This document shows positions 26,840-37,130 of a stretch of 47,062 nt of DNA, piece after piece. The DNA is from a virus. The notes below the pieces were generated by a model that had not been told where the DNA came from, ran no database searches, and saw nothing but the letters and a program-made list of their open reading frames with translations. Positions within the stretch are counted from its first letter, which is position 1. Every line of letters starts with the position of its first letter. The DNA lies in IMG/VR virus record IMGVR_UViG_3300030012_003219, positions 1 through 47,062 of that record. One strand, written 5' to 3'. The translations under genes and the position numbers were made by a program.

Positions 26840-28789
26840 ATGGCAATAAATTTAAATCCAAAAGCAGATGGAGCTTTAATAAACGCAGCGTATAGATCTG
26901 CAGCGGGTAACGCACCTGCTGATTACAGCAAGACATTACAAAGCGCTGCCGATAGTTATGATAAAACAATGGAAGCGCAAGGTGAAGCATGGGGCAATTT
27001 TGCTAAGCTAGGGGCTAAAATTGGTGGTGAAATGATGGCAAACGCGGAAAAACTAACTAAATACGCTGCTGCTGGAGCTGGTTTAAACCCTGATGATGCA
27101 GATATGTTTACAAAAGAAATATATGGCATTAAAGATGAACTAAATGATCTTGGTATTTTTAGCGGCAAGCTTGGTAATAGGGAAACTAGAATTAAAAGAC
27201 AAGAGTTATTGTTAAAACAAAAAGAGCTTTTTGCTGAAATAGATGCGGCTGCATTAACTATTCAAAATGGAACACAAGCTGTTGCAGCTGGATTGTACGA
27301 TGCTAATATAGATGAAATGGAAGCTGAATCAATAAACGCTATTATTAAAAGCGGTTTAAAAGATAATGTTACAGATGAAAAAAATATAGCCAAACTTAGT
27401 CGTGACGAAACAACAGGCGAATTAATATACACTATTTATGATGTAAGTAATAATCCTGATGGCGAAGTTATTATTAATCCTAGAACTGGAAAACCTCAAA
27501 CAATGACGTTGGATCAATTTACTAAAGCTATAAGCACTAACGCAGATGATAAAGGCCTTTTAAAAGCAAATTTAAACAAGCTAAACGATGAATACGCTAA
27601 AATGGGTAATAGTAGTCTTGACGGGGTTTTTGATCCGCAAATGCAACAGTTAGCTTTAAATAAATTAGATAACATGCTTAAAACACCAACTGATTTAAAA
27701 AGAGCTATGAGAACTCAATTTGGTTATTCTGAAACTTCTTTTTTTGACGATATACAAAAGCCTAGTACTTTATCAGCTGGTTTATATAGTACTTTACTTA
27801 AGGCAACTGGTGCCGAAGGCGGCGTGTTAAGCGATGCTGATGGTAGTATAACTAAAAGCGGTACAGTTGATGGCAAAATCCTTGAATATAAAGATGTTGA
27901 TGGTCAACCTGGTGTAAGCCAAGCTGATCTTCAAAATGCAAATAACTACGCTATTTTATCTGCTAATATCTTAGGTATGAAAGATCCAGATGCTAGTAAA
28001 AAGTTTTTTAAAGATTATACAGTTAGAAAACTAGAAGAAGCGTATAACTATGGTTTTAGTAAAAAACCACCTAAAGTAGGTGGCGGTGGAACAGATACTG
28101 AAACAGGTGGTTTTGTTAGTCTTGGTGGTGGAGCTGGAAAACAAAACTATGTCGGTTCTAACACAACACAGGGTTACGTTCCAAACTCTGCTTTAAATTT
28201 TATTGGTAAGAGCGCTAACGATAGAGCTGATATAGATTTAGGTAAAGACAAATATATTTGGGATGAAAAAAATGGAGTTTACACGCTTGATGGGGTACCT
28301 ATAAATAACAAGTCAGAATTATTTACTGTAATATATGGTGAAAACTTTGACCCATCGAAAATAATAAACATGTACAACAGTATTAAAGACTGGCAAGGTG
28401 AAACTAGACAAAAAGAAACTTTTGACAAGGGTACAAATTTAGACGTTGGTTTTGTAAACAAAGCAGACCAAACCGTTGCTGCTGAATTAAATGATATAAT
28501 ACCTTCTCCGGGTGATACTAGAAATCCAAACGCATATATCTTTAAACCTTTAGCTACTTTTGAAAACATGACAGGTATATATAAGGAAGGTGGTAAAATA
28601 GAAACATTTCCAGAAGTTTATCCAGAAGGACATCCAAAAGCAGGTGAAAAACATCCTAGGGCCGGTGCTCAAGCTTGGTTTAGAACAAAAGGTAAAACAA
28701 CAAAATTGAATGCTCAAAATTTAGCTGAAATGATAGATTTATTACAAACATTTGGTCTTTATGACTATATAGAAAAACAATTGCCATAA
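26840..28789 (+). CDS. Internal virion protein, gp15-like position
   Basis: This 649-residue soluble protein is mainly helical in its first 400 residues, with Ala- and Lys-rich amphipathic helices near the start. About 410-440 is a Gly-rich linker (KVGGGGTDTETGGFVSLGGG). The C-terminal third is more mixed, with KNGVYTLDGVPINNKSELFT and a closing helix LNAQNLAEMIDLLQTFGLY. Its size and its place between a Q/A-rich protein and a giant protein match the middle member of a podovirus internal-core set, which helps move DNA into the cell. The C-terminal domain may be a peptide-binding or enzymatic fold that I cannot name. Confidence 0.55.
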   Translation: MAINLNPKADGALINAAYRSAAGNAPADYSKTLQSAADSYDKTMEAQGEAWGNFAKLGAKIGGEMMANAEKLTKYAAAGAGLNPDDADMFTKEIYGIKDELNDLGIFSGKLGNRETRIKRQELLLKQKELFAEIDAAALTIQNGTQAVAAGLYDANIDEMEAESINAIIKSGLKDNVTDEKNIAKLSRDETTGELIYTIYDVSNNPDGEVIINPRTGKPQTMTLDQFTKAISTNADDKGLLKANLNKLNDEYAKMGNSSLDGVFDPQMQQLALNKLDNMLKTPTDLKRAMRTQFGYSETSFFDDIQKPSTLSAGLYSTLLKATGAEGGVLSDADGSITKSGTVDGKILEYKDVDGQPGVSQADLQNANNYAILSANILGMKDPDASKKFFKDYTVRKLEEAYNYGFSKKPPKVGGGGTDTETGGFVSLGGGAGKQNYVGSNTTQGYVPNSALNFIGKSANDRADIDLGKDKYIWDEKNGVYTLDGVPINNKSELFTVIYGENFDPSKIINMYNSIKDWQGETRQKETFDKGTNLDVGFVNKADQTVAAELNDIIPSPGDTRNPNAYIFKPLATFENMTGIYKEGGKIETFPEVYPEGHPKAGEKHPRAGAQAWFRTKGKTTKLNAQNLAEMIDLLQTFGLYDYIEKQLP

Positions 28790-28791
28790 AA

Positions 28792-31700
28792 ATGAATATA
28801 TACAACTACGCTGGACAAGATTTTACTGAAGATCAAATTGAAAAAAGAGCTACATCTAAAGGATTGTCTTTACAAGAATACTTAAATCAAAATCCCGAAA
28901 TAACACTTGTGTCGGGAAAAGAACAAGGCTCGACGGAAGACCCGACGATGAGCCAAGAAAGTATGGGGTCACAATCGGACGATGGTTTTTCGGCTTCGTA
29001 CGATTTACCTCAAGTTGATGTAACTGCTGATAAAACAGAATCACAAGAAGATGACACTTGGATTGAAAGAACTTTAGGCAAGAACTTTGCAACTGATTTT
29101 TTAGGAGACTTATGGAGAGCGGGCGAACAAGGTATGGCTCAAGGTGCTACAGTTGATGAGGCTTTTGATGTTTATAAAAAAGGTAAAGATATATCAGACG
29201 AAGAATTAAGAAGATATATAGAAGTTAGTGACGCTTTAGATAAAACCGGAGTTTCAGACGAAATGCGTGAATACGAAAAAATTAAAGAAGAAGCTGGTGG
29301 TGGAGTTTGGGGTTTTATGAAAGGTATGGTTATGACTAGGGGTCAAGTTATACCACAAGTTATAGTTAGTTCCGCCGCTGCGATGGGTAGAACTTTTTTT
29401 GACTCTGAAGAAGCTGCATTAGCCGCGGGTGGTGGTGCAGCTGTTGCCGGTGCTGCTGGTAGTGTTGTTCCTATAGTTGGTACAGCTACTGGAGCTATTG
29501 GTGGTGCTATCGCTGGATTAACTGGTTCTATGGAAACAGCTTTAACACTAACAGAATTATTAAAAACAGAACTTGGCGATAAAGATTTTAATAAAGAAAA
29601 TATTAGGGCTATATTAGAAGATGAAGAGCTTTTCGAAGATATAAAAGACAGAGCTTTAGCAAGAGGTGCTACTATTGGTGCCGTTGAAGGGATTACGGTT
29701 GGTTTATCAAGAGGTGTTGGGGCTAAGCTATTAGCAAAAGGCGCTAGTAAAGGTAAAATAGCAAGACAAGTAACTGGTATTGAAACGCTTGGGGGTTCTG
29801 GTGGTGAGGCCTTAGGCCAAGTTGCTGCTGGGCAAGAATTTGATATAGCTGAAGTTTTAATGGAAGGTGTTGCTGAAGCAAAAGGTGTTGTAAATGTTGC
29901 TGATATTCTTGCTAAAAAAGAATATAAAATAAACGGTGAGAAAAGAACTAGAAAAGAAGTATTAGATAAAATAAATAATACAAAACCAGAAAGCTTAGCT
30001 GAGATTCAATTTGATATAACTGGAGATAAAAATCTTGATAATTTAGTAAGACAAAAACAAGGTGACGCTATTTTTAAAACACAAATAGATGAAAGAGTAG
30101 AAGAGGCAGATAGAAATAAATTAGTTGAATTAGAAAAGAAAAGATTAAAAGCTGAAGCTGATAAGAAAAAGAAAGGTATATTTGCTGTCCCTGGAGCAGA
30201 AACCACTTTAGAGAATATAGAAGGTCAAATAGCTGAAATTATTGGTAGATATGAAGGTGTTGACCGTAGAACTTCAGATGTTAGAGCAAGAAAGAAAGTA
30301 GCTGGAGAAGTTAGAGCAGGAGTTGCAGAAAGAGATTTTCAAGCTAACATGGCGTTTGCTAAAAAACATAGTGAGTTGTATGGTTTAAAGTTTACTGAGC
30401 TAACTCAAGAAGAAGTAAAGAAAAGATTTGAAAACACTGAAAACTCAGGTTTAGTAAACTCTTTAGGTGGTATTATTGGAGATGAAATAATAATAAACAA
30501 AGACTTAGCAAAAACTAGGGTTTATGGTGACAATGTTGGTAATCATGAATTGTTACATGGTATAATTAAAGCTAGTAAAGCCAATATAACACAGGAGACT
30601 ATAAATGATTTTTTAAATATTATAGGTGAGGACAACAAAGCTATAATTCAAAAAAGAATAGATGAGAATTATGATGCTGATTACATGTCTAAAAATTTAG
30701 ATGAATATTTTACTATATTTTCTGATGCAATAGCTAATAATGAGGTAAAGTTTAACGACAATGTATTTACAAAAATAGCAGATGTTATTAGAAGAATGTT
30801 TGCTAGTTTTGGTATTGCAAAAGTAGACTTTGAAAGTGGCCGTGGTGCTTATAACTTTTTAAAAGATTACAACAAAAGTATACACAAAGGAACATTAAGC
30901 AAAGGTGTTAAAGCAAAAGCAAGCGATGTTGTATTTGAAGAAGCTAAAGACTCTAGAAGTAAACTTGTTGATACTATAAATGATTTACAGCAAGGCGCAA
31001 CCACTAGGGCTAACTTTCAAAAACCTGAAATATTTAATAAGGTATTTGAAGCTGTGCAGTCTGGTGGTGCTATAAACAACTATATAAGAAGTCTTGGCAT
31101 GAGTACTGAAAAAACTCAAGAGACTATTGATGCCGTAACAGATCGTTTAATAAACTTTGATCCAGCTGCTAAAAGAAAAGATGGTACTACTATAGGACCA
31201 AGAGGTCTTGGTGAATTTATAATGGCTAACGTAGGTTTTGGTAAATTAGAAGCGGCTAAAAAACTAGCGGTTGAAGGTGAAACAAGAAAAAGAACTACAC
31301 GTATAGACGATCCAGATGTTAAAAATATACCTGATGATACACCTGCGCCAACTACAAAAACAGAAACTAAAACTAAGAAAACAGTTATAGCAGAAAAATT
31401 AGGTATTACTAAAGAAGTTGCAGAAGCTATTAATAAAATAGTTCCAAACTTAGACATTAATAAATTAAATTTTAAAACTTTAAAAAATCAAATACCTGAA
31501 ATAACTGGTAAATTATTTGGTATATCTACTAAAAAAATAGAAGATTTGTCTAATTTAAGCAAGCCTGAGTTGCAAGCAGCGCAGATGTTTATTAGTAAAA
31601 ATGCCCCTTTGCTAATCGCTATGTTGCCAAAAGGCGCTACTATTAGTGGTACTTCTACTGGAGTGCCTAATACTTTGTTAGCTGCGTTTTATACTAAAAC

Positions 31701-34700
31701 TGCTAAAGCTAAACTTACTAAAACAGGTAGCCGTGCTGGTTTGCCTATACAAGTTAAAAACAAAAATATAACACCTAAAAAGTTTTTAGAAACATTTGGC
31801 ATTATAGATGGTAAGCCAATGCGTGACGATAGAAATACATCCGCTAGAGTATTAGCATTAGCTAATTTAACTGGTAAAATGATAAGTAACCAAGCTGTTA
31901 GACAAGAGCTAAGTCAAACAAGTGAAAAAGTAACAGAGGCTATCAATAAAATAAAAGAAGGTAAATCAGATATTATGTTTTCTAAAAGCTATGGAAATAA
32001 AGTTTTAGAAAAAAGTAAACTTAAACCTGTTTCAAACCAAAATGTTAATGATAGAGTTATTTTTACAACTTTTATTGAAGAATATTTACCTTTATTTGTA
32101 CCTGTTCCTAGATTAAAAAGTGGTAAGTTCAGATTACCTTCTGATACTTATGGTCCTAGATCAAAAATAGTGCCTGGTTATTATATAACAAGATTTCAAA
32201 GAGAAATTTCAGCCGTTAAAGCTGGTAATGTACAACTAGGAAATAAAATTTATACAAAAGAACAAACGGATCAAATAAATAAAGCATATAGTGTTGTAAA
32301 GTTTGACGAGTCACAAAAACAAATTGAAACTAGAAAAAAAGGTGCTGAATTATTTATAAAAGGTTTAAATGAAGCCGTAAACAGTAAAAAAGGAAATAAA
32401 CAAAATTTAAGACCTATACAAATGTTATTAGGTAGTACACCTAACGGCACATATCATATTGTTAGGATGATAGCCCCTGGTTTAGGCGTTACAAATGTTG
32501 GTAAAGCAAGTAAAAGAGAGCATGTTTTAGTAGCAAACAATGCTGCTGATATTATAATTGAATCTTTAGCTAAAGATAATATAAATTTAGTTTTACCTTG
32601 GTTATTAGATAATTATTACCAAATTAATGTTAACTCGCAGCAAGAAACATTAATAGATAATGCTTACAAAGACTCTGACGGTAAAGCTATTTCTAAAGAA
32701 GAAATGCCGCCTATTTTTTATGAAAATTTAAACAAAGCTATTGATGCAAAAGATATGTCTTTAGCTAGTGATCCTTTAATAAGGTACACAATGGCTAATG
32801 TTAATTTAAGCGAAATAAACTGGCATACTGGCGGAACACTATTGCAACATATAGACGCTAAGTACGGTTTTGATGGTGCTTTAAGTTATGGTAATAACAG
32901 TGAAACTAACGTTGAGTTTGTAAACAAACGTTTAACAGATTTTTTTGCTAAAAAAACAGATAAAAAACAAACTAAAAAAGCTATTGAAAACATATCTAAA
33001 GTAAAGTTTAAACAAAAGTTAAATAGCGATAAAACTTTTAATGATGCTGTTAAAGCTTCTAGATCTAGCAAAGAGTCTAAAGGTATTAGCATTTTAGATT
33101 TTGACGATACACTGGCAACAACTAAATCTTTAGTTAAATATACAACGCCAGATGGTGAAACCGGTACTTTAAACGCAGAACAGTTTGCTAGTACGTACCA
33201 AGACTTGCAAGACCAAGGTTATACATTTGACTTTTCTGATTTTAATAAAGTTGTAAAAGGTAAGCTAGCACCACTATTTAACAAAGCAATTAAATTGCAA
33301 GGTAAGTTTGGCCCTGAAAATATGTTTGTATTAACAGCAAGACCACCGCAGGCAGCTAAAGCTATATTTGATTTTTTAAAAGCTAATGGTTTAAATATAC
33401 CTTTAAAAAATATAACTGGCTTAGGTAATAGTACTAGTGAAGCTAAAGCACTTTGGGTTGCAGATAAAGTTGGTGAAGGTTATAATGATTTTTATTTTGC
33501 TGATGATGCTTTGCAAAACGTGCAAGCTGTTAAAAATATGTTAGATCAGTTTGACGTTAAGTCTAAAGTACAACAAGCTAGAGTTAAATTTAGTAAAAGC
33601 ATGAATGACGACTTTAATAATATACTAGAAGAAGTTACTGGTATTGACGCTAAAAAACGTTTTTCAGAAATTAAAGCTAGAAAACGTGGTGCTAGTAAAG
33701 GTAAGTTTAGATTATTTATACCACCGTCACATGAAGACTTTGTAGGGTTATTATATAACTTCATGGGTAAAGGTAAGAAAGGTGATCAACATAGAAACTT
33801 TTTTGAACAAGCTTTAGTTAAACCATTAAATAGAGCTTATAGGGAAATAGATACGGCTAAGCAAGCTATAGCAAATGATTATAAATCTTTAAATAAACAA
33901 TTTCCAGAAGTTAAAAAGAAATTAACAAAAGAGACTCTTGATGGTGATTTTACTTTTCAAGATGCTATAAGAGTGTACTTATGGAATAAACATGGTTATG
34001 ATATACCTGGTTTAACTAAAACTGATCAAGCTAAATTAGTTGAACTAGTAATGAACGATGCAGACTTAGTGCAGTACGCTGAAACTTTAAATGTTATATC
34101 TAAACAAGATACGTATGTAGATCCGGGGCCAAGCTGGGAAACAGGTAATATAAGAATAGATTTAATAGATGCTACCGGTAGAGTTGGTAGAGCACAGTAT
34201 TTTACTGAGTTTAACGAAAACGCTGAAGTAATATTTTCACCAGAAAATTTAAATAAAATTGAAGCTGCTTATGGTAAAGATTTTAGGGAGGCTTTAGAAG
34301 ACATGTTACATGCTATTAAAACTGGTATTAATAGACCTAAAGGTGCTAATGCTAAACCAAATATGTTTTTAAACTGGTTAAACGCTTCTGTATCTGGAGT
34401 TATGTTTTTTAACACTAGATCTTCAATACTACAGCAAATGTCTATTGTTAATTATATAAACTTTGCTGACAATAACATGTATGCAGCTGGCAAAGCTTTT
34501 GCTAATCAATCTCAATACTGGAAAGATTGGGCGTTTATATTTAACTCTGACATGTTAAAACAAAGAAGAGGTGGCATTGGTACAGATATAAATGGTGCTG
34601 AGCTTGCGGAAGCAGTTAAAAAAGCTAGGCCTAATAATTTATTTGATCAAGTAGCTATAATAACAGGTAAATTACTTAAACTAGGATTTTTACCTACACA

Positions 34701-35709
34701 AATTGGTGATAACATCGCAATTGCTACTGGTGGTGCTACTTTTTATAGAAACAGAATAAATAAATATATAAAAGATGGTATGAGCAAAAAAGAAGCTGAA
34801 GCAGCTGCTTTTACTGACTTTCAAAATTTAACACAATCAACTCAGCAGTCGTCAAGACCTGACATGACATCGCAGCAACAAAGATCTTGGATAGGTAAGT
34901 TTGTATTAAACTTTCAAAACATAACATCGCAATATAATAGAATAATTAAAAAAGCCGCTTTAGATATATACAATAGAAGAATTACACCGCCTTATACCAC
35001 GCAAACACAAAGTGATTTAGGTAACTTATCTAAGATATTATATTATGGTGGTATACAAAACGTTTTATTCTATAGTTTACAAACAGCTTTGTTTGCGGTT
35101 ATGTTTGATGATGATGAAGATGAAGATCAAATATTAAAGAAAAAAGAAAGAGTTATAAATGGTACTATTGACTCTATATTAAGAGGTTCTGGTATATACG
35201 GTGCTGTTGCATCTACGCTTAAAAACATGATTATAAAGTTTAACGAGCAAAGAGAAAAAGGTTATAATAAAGATGAAAGCGCTGTATTGATGGAGGCTTT
35301 AAATTTTTCGCCTATTGTTGGTATTAGAGCTAGAGGTATTGTTAGTGGTGAAAAAACTCTTAATTACAGCATGCCTGTTATAAAAGAAATGGAAACTTTT
35401 GACATTGACAATCCTATGTGGTCAGCTGTTACTAATTATATTCAAGTAGCTGGATTTCCTGCAAATAGATTATATCAAAAAAGTATAAACATGCGTAACG
35501 CTCTTAATACAGATTACACTAACTTTCAAAGAGCTTTGTTTTTTAGTGGTTATACAACTTGGAGTTTAGGTTTAGGTGATCCTGAGGCTGTAATAGAAGC
35601 AAAAGAAAAAGTTAAAATAAACAAGAAGAATACTAAAAAGAAAAGCAAAAATAAAACAAAAGCTACATCTGCGCAAGATAGATTAAAAGCTATTAGAGCT
35701 AAAAAATAA
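28792..35709 (+). CDS. Giant multi-domain ejection (polyvalent) protein with zinc-peptidase and HAD domains
   Basis: This protein has 2305 residues. The order seen is as follows. A short N-terminal motif (SLQEYLNQNPEITL, about 25-38) is typical of large marine-phage virion proteins. A glycine-zipper membrane segment lies at about 210-255 (GGGAAVAGAAGSVVPIVGTA). A metallopeptidase-like HELLH motif spans 585-589 (GNHELLHGII). A helical region follows, then an MFSKS motif at 1062-1066. A HAD phosphatase-like domain has DFDDT at 1436-1440, LTAR at 1514-1517 and a FADDA motif with D1571/D1572. A KFSKS motif sits at 1599-1603. Late membrane-interacting segments include LFYSLQTALFAVMF before an acidic cluster, and the tail is basic. 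Such polyvalent proteins are packaged in the head and injected to act on the host early. Its place after gp14/gp15-like genes fits a gp16-like role. The enzymatic activities are inferred from motifs. Confidence 0.75.
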   Translation: MNIYNYAGQDFTEDQIEKRATSKGLSLQEYLNQNPEITLVSGKEQGSTEDPTMSQESMGSQSDDGFSASYDLPQVDVTADKTESQEDDTWIERTLGKNFATDFLGDLWRAGEQGMAQGATVDEAFDVYKKGKDISDEELRRYIEVSDALDKTGVSDEMREYEKIKEEAGGGVWGFMKGMVMTRGQVIPQVIVSSAAAMGRTFFDSEEAALAAGGGAAVAGAAGSVVPIVGTATGAIGGAIAGLTGSMETALTLTELLKTELGDKDFNKENIRAILEDEELFEDIKDRALARGATIGAVEGITVGLSRGVGAKLLAKGASKGKIARQVTGIETLGGSGGEALGQVAAGQEFDIAEVLMEGVAEAKGVVNVADILAKKEYKINGEKRTRKEVLDKINNTKPESLAEIQFDITGDKNLDNLVRQKQGDAIFKTQIDERVEEADRNKLVELEKKRLKAEADKKKKGIFAVPGAETTLENIEGQIAEIIGRYEGVDRRTSDVRARKKVAGEVRAGVAERDFQANMAFAKKHSELYGLKFTELTQEEVKKRFENTENSGLVNSLGGIIGDEIIINKDLAKTRVYGDNVGNHELLHGIIKASKANITQETINDFLNIIGEDNKAIIQKRIDENYDADYMSKNLDEYFTIFSDAIANNEVKFNDNVFTKIADVIRRMFASFGIAKVDFESGRGAYNFLKDYNKSIHKGTLSKGVKAKASDVVFEEAKDSRSKLVDTINDLQQGATTRANFQKPEIFNKVFEAVQSGGAINNYIRSLGMSTEKTQETIDAVTDRLINFDPAAKRKDGTTIGPRGLGEFIMANVGFGKLEAAKKLAVEGETRKRTTRIDDPDVKNIPDDTPAPTTKTETKTKKTVIAEKLGITKEVAEAINKIVPNLDINKLNFKTLKNQIPEITGKLFGISTKKIEDLSNLSKPELQAAQMFISKNAPLLIAMLPKGATISGTSTGVPNTLLAAFYTKTAKAKLTKTGSRAGLPIQVKNKNITPKKFLETFGIIDGKPMRDDRNTSARVLALANLTGKMISNQAVRQELSQTSEKVTEAINKIKEGKSDIMFSKSYGNKVLEKSKLKPVSNQNVNDRVIFTTFIEEYLPLFVPVPRLKSGKFRLPSDTYGPRSKIVPGYYITRFQREISAVKAGNVQLGNKIYTKEQTDQINKAYSVVKFDESQKQIETRKKGAELFIKGLNEAVNSKKGNKQNLRPIQMLLGSTPNGTYHIVRMIAPGLGVTNVGKASKREHVLVANNAADIIIESLAKDNINLVLPWLLDNYYQINVNSQQETLIDNAYKDSDGKAISKEEMPPIFYENLNKAIDAKDMSLASDPLIRYTMANVNLSEINWHTGGTLLQHIDAKYGFDGALSYGNNSETNVEFVNKRLTDFFAKKTDKKQTKKAIENISKVKFKQKLNSDKTFNDAVKASRSSKESKGISILDFDDTLATTKSLVKYTTPDGETGTLNAEQFASTYQDLQDQGYTFDFSDFNKVVKGKLAPLFNKAIKLQGKFGPENMFVLTARPPQAAKAIFDFLKANGLNIPLKNITGLGNSTSEAKALWVADKVGEGYNDFYFADDALQNVQAVKNMLDQFDVKSKVQQARVKFSKSMNDDFNNILEEVTGIDAKKRFSEIKARKRGASKGKFRLFIPPSHEDFVGLLYNFMGKGKKGDQHRNFFEQALVKPLNRAYREIDTAKQAIANDYKSLNKQFPEVKKKLTKETLDGDFTFQDAIRVYLWNKHGYDIPGLTKTDQAKLVELVMNDADLVQYAETLNVISKQDTYVDPGPSWETGNIRIDLIDATGRVGRAQYFTEFNENAEVIFSPENLNKIEAAYGKDFREALEDMLHAIKTGINRPKGANAKPNMFLNWLNASVSGVMFFNTRSSILQQMSIVNYINFADNNMYAAGKAFANQSQYWKDWAFIFNSDMLKQRRGGIGTDINGAELAEAVKKARPNNLFDQVAIITGKLLKLGFLPTQIGDNIAIATGGATFYRNRINKYIKDGMSKKEAEAAAFTDFQNLTQSTQQSSRPDMTSQQQRSWIGKFVLNFQNITSQYNRIIKKAALDIYNRRITPPYTTQTQSDLGNLSKILYYGGIQNVLFYSLQTALFAVMFDDDEDEDQILKKKERVINGTIDSILRGSGIYGAVASTLKNMIIKFNEQREKGYNKDESAVLMEALNFSPIVGIRARGIVSGEKTLNYSMPVIKEMETFDIDNPMWSAVTNYIQVAGFPANRLYQKSINMRNALNTDYTNFQRALFFSGYTTWSLGLGDPEAVIEAKEKVKINKKNTKKKSKNKTKATSAQDRLKAIRAKK

Positions 35710-35746
35710 AAGGTAAACAATCAAAAAAATAAGTGATAATAAAAAG

Positions 35747-36847
35747 ATGGTAAGAAAACTAATAATATTATTATTAACAACTGTTTTAGTAGCTTGTACA
35801 GTTCCTAAAAAATGTTGTGGGCAAACATTTGGAAAAGAAGATGTTAAGAAACTTTTAAAGTTTTCAACGTTCTACGCTGCTGTAAACGGTGGGACGTCGC
35901 TGTCTGATGTTGATGTTTTTTCTGTAAATAATGGTTTGTCTACGCAAACTATTTCAACTCCTTATGATTATAATTTTACCATAGGATTACGTAAGATAGC
36001 AAGGTTTGGTTATGAAAATAAAGCTCAAACGTTTTATGACGGTACGGAATCTAATTACAGTGATGCGGCCACTGTAGGTAAAGTAAAAGGAGTTGAATAT
36101 TTATTTGAAGTAAATCACAAAAGACAAGAAGGCGTAGATTACATGGATCAACACCACTTTATTAGATTTAGTTCTGATGATGGTTGTCCAGATGAATTAT
36201 GTATAAACTTTTTTGCTTTAAAGCTAGAATACTTAGAAGACGGCTTTGCTGATATTAAATATTTTGAAGCATCAGAAAGATATAGGCAGCGTAAAAGTAA
36301 AAACTTATCTTGGAACGTAGGATTAACGCATCGTTTAGCTGAGCCATATGGTTACAATGCTTTAGACGAGTGGATGCTTGATAATGGTAATATACACTAC
36401 ACTTATTTAGCATTAGAAGAAGGATATACGGTGGATGTGTATAGCAACACATATTACGATCCATCTGGCAATGTTGTAGCTAATAGCGCTGAGGTTTGGG
36501 AAGCCGTAGTAATACCACAAGTGCTATCAGATTATACACAAAAGAAAAGAGAAGAACTAAAGAAAACTATACAACACTCTATTGTTGTTGGTTTTGATTA
36601 TTACAAATACACTAAACAAACTTGGACACATGCTTGGGCTAGTTTAATGCCTTGGCATTATGATGATGGTAGTGAATTTAGTTATCACAACTATGTTGAT
36701 GGGCAATGGTACGATTATTCTGCTGGGTTGATTTACGGTATAAAAGTAAACAAACAATTAGGTTATTTTGTAGAAGGCAAATATAATAAGTACTGGAACA
36801 GAGAGTGGTACGATTTTAAATTAGGATTAAATTACACTATATTTTAA
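35747..36847 (+). CDS. Lipoprotein/outer-membrane barrel-like protein
   Basis: This 366-residue protein has a short basic start, a hydrophobic helix and the lipobox LVAC (Cys17), so it is predicted to be lipidated by the host. The final third alternates aromatic and polar residues (for example VVGFDYYKYTKQTW and YFVEGKYNKYWNREWYDF) and ends LGLNYTIF. A terminal Phe after an amphipathic strand is the recognition signal of outer-membrane beta barrels. The middle contains many Tyr, Asp and Trp residues. It probably ends up in the host outer membrane; excluding competing phages, altering a receptor or aiding lysis are possible but unproven. It begins a run of exported products that extends to 41846. 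Confidence 0.6.
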   Translation: MVRKLIILLLTTVLVACTVPKKCCGQTFGKEDVKKLLKFSTFYAAVNGGTSLSDVDVFSVNNGLSTQTISTPYDYNFTIGLRKIARFGYENKAQTFYDGTESNYSDAATVGKVKGVEYLFEVNHKRQEGVDYMDQHHFIRFSSDDGCPDELCINFFALKLEYLEDGFADIKYFEASERYRQRKSKNLSWNVGLTHRLAEPYGYNALDEWMLDNGNIHYTYLALEEGYTVDVYSNTYYDPSGNVVANSAEVWEAVVIPQVLSDYTQKKREELKKTIQHSIVVGFDYYKYTKQTWTHAWASLMPWHYDDGSEFSYHNYVDGQWYDYSAGLIYGIKVNKQLGYFVEGKYNKYWNREWYDFKLGLNYTIF

Positions 36848-36848
36848 A

Positions 36849-37130
36849 ATGGCAAAAGAGTTAAACGAAGACACAGGTTTTAACGTAAGTATAAAAAGTT
36901 TAATAGCTATAGGTTTTGCTATGGCAACTGTTATAGGTATGTGGTTTGCTTTACAAGCAGATATAGCTGAAGCTAAAGAACTACCTGTAGCTCCGCCGCC
37001 AGATGTTACACGTATGGAGTTTGATATGAAAGATCAAATGATACGTAATACAATTATGACTACACAAAAAGACGTGGAAGAAATAAAGAAGTCTTTAGAA
37101 AAAATAGAAGACAAATTATACAATAGATGA
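36849..37130 (+). CDS. Small membrane-anchored coiled-coil protein (lysis accessory-like)
   Basis: This 93-residue protein has one membrane helix at about residues 17-38 (IAIGFAMATVIGMWFALQA). A Pro-containing linker (LPVAPPPDV) and a charged coiled coil follow (TTQKDVEEIKKSLEKIEDKL). The topology of one helix followed by a coiled coil is shared by XhlA-like holin accessory proteins and inner-membrane spanins. It could therefore take part in lysis or in anchoring envelope complexes, but no family is certain. The stop overlaps the next start as ATGA at 37127-37130, which indicates coupled expression with the exported thioredoxin-like protein. Confidence 0.55.
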   Translation: MAKELNEDTGFNVSIKSLIAIGFAMATVIGMWFALQADIAEAKELPVAPPPDVTRMEFDMKDQMIRNTIMTTQKDVEEIKKSLEKIEDKLYNR

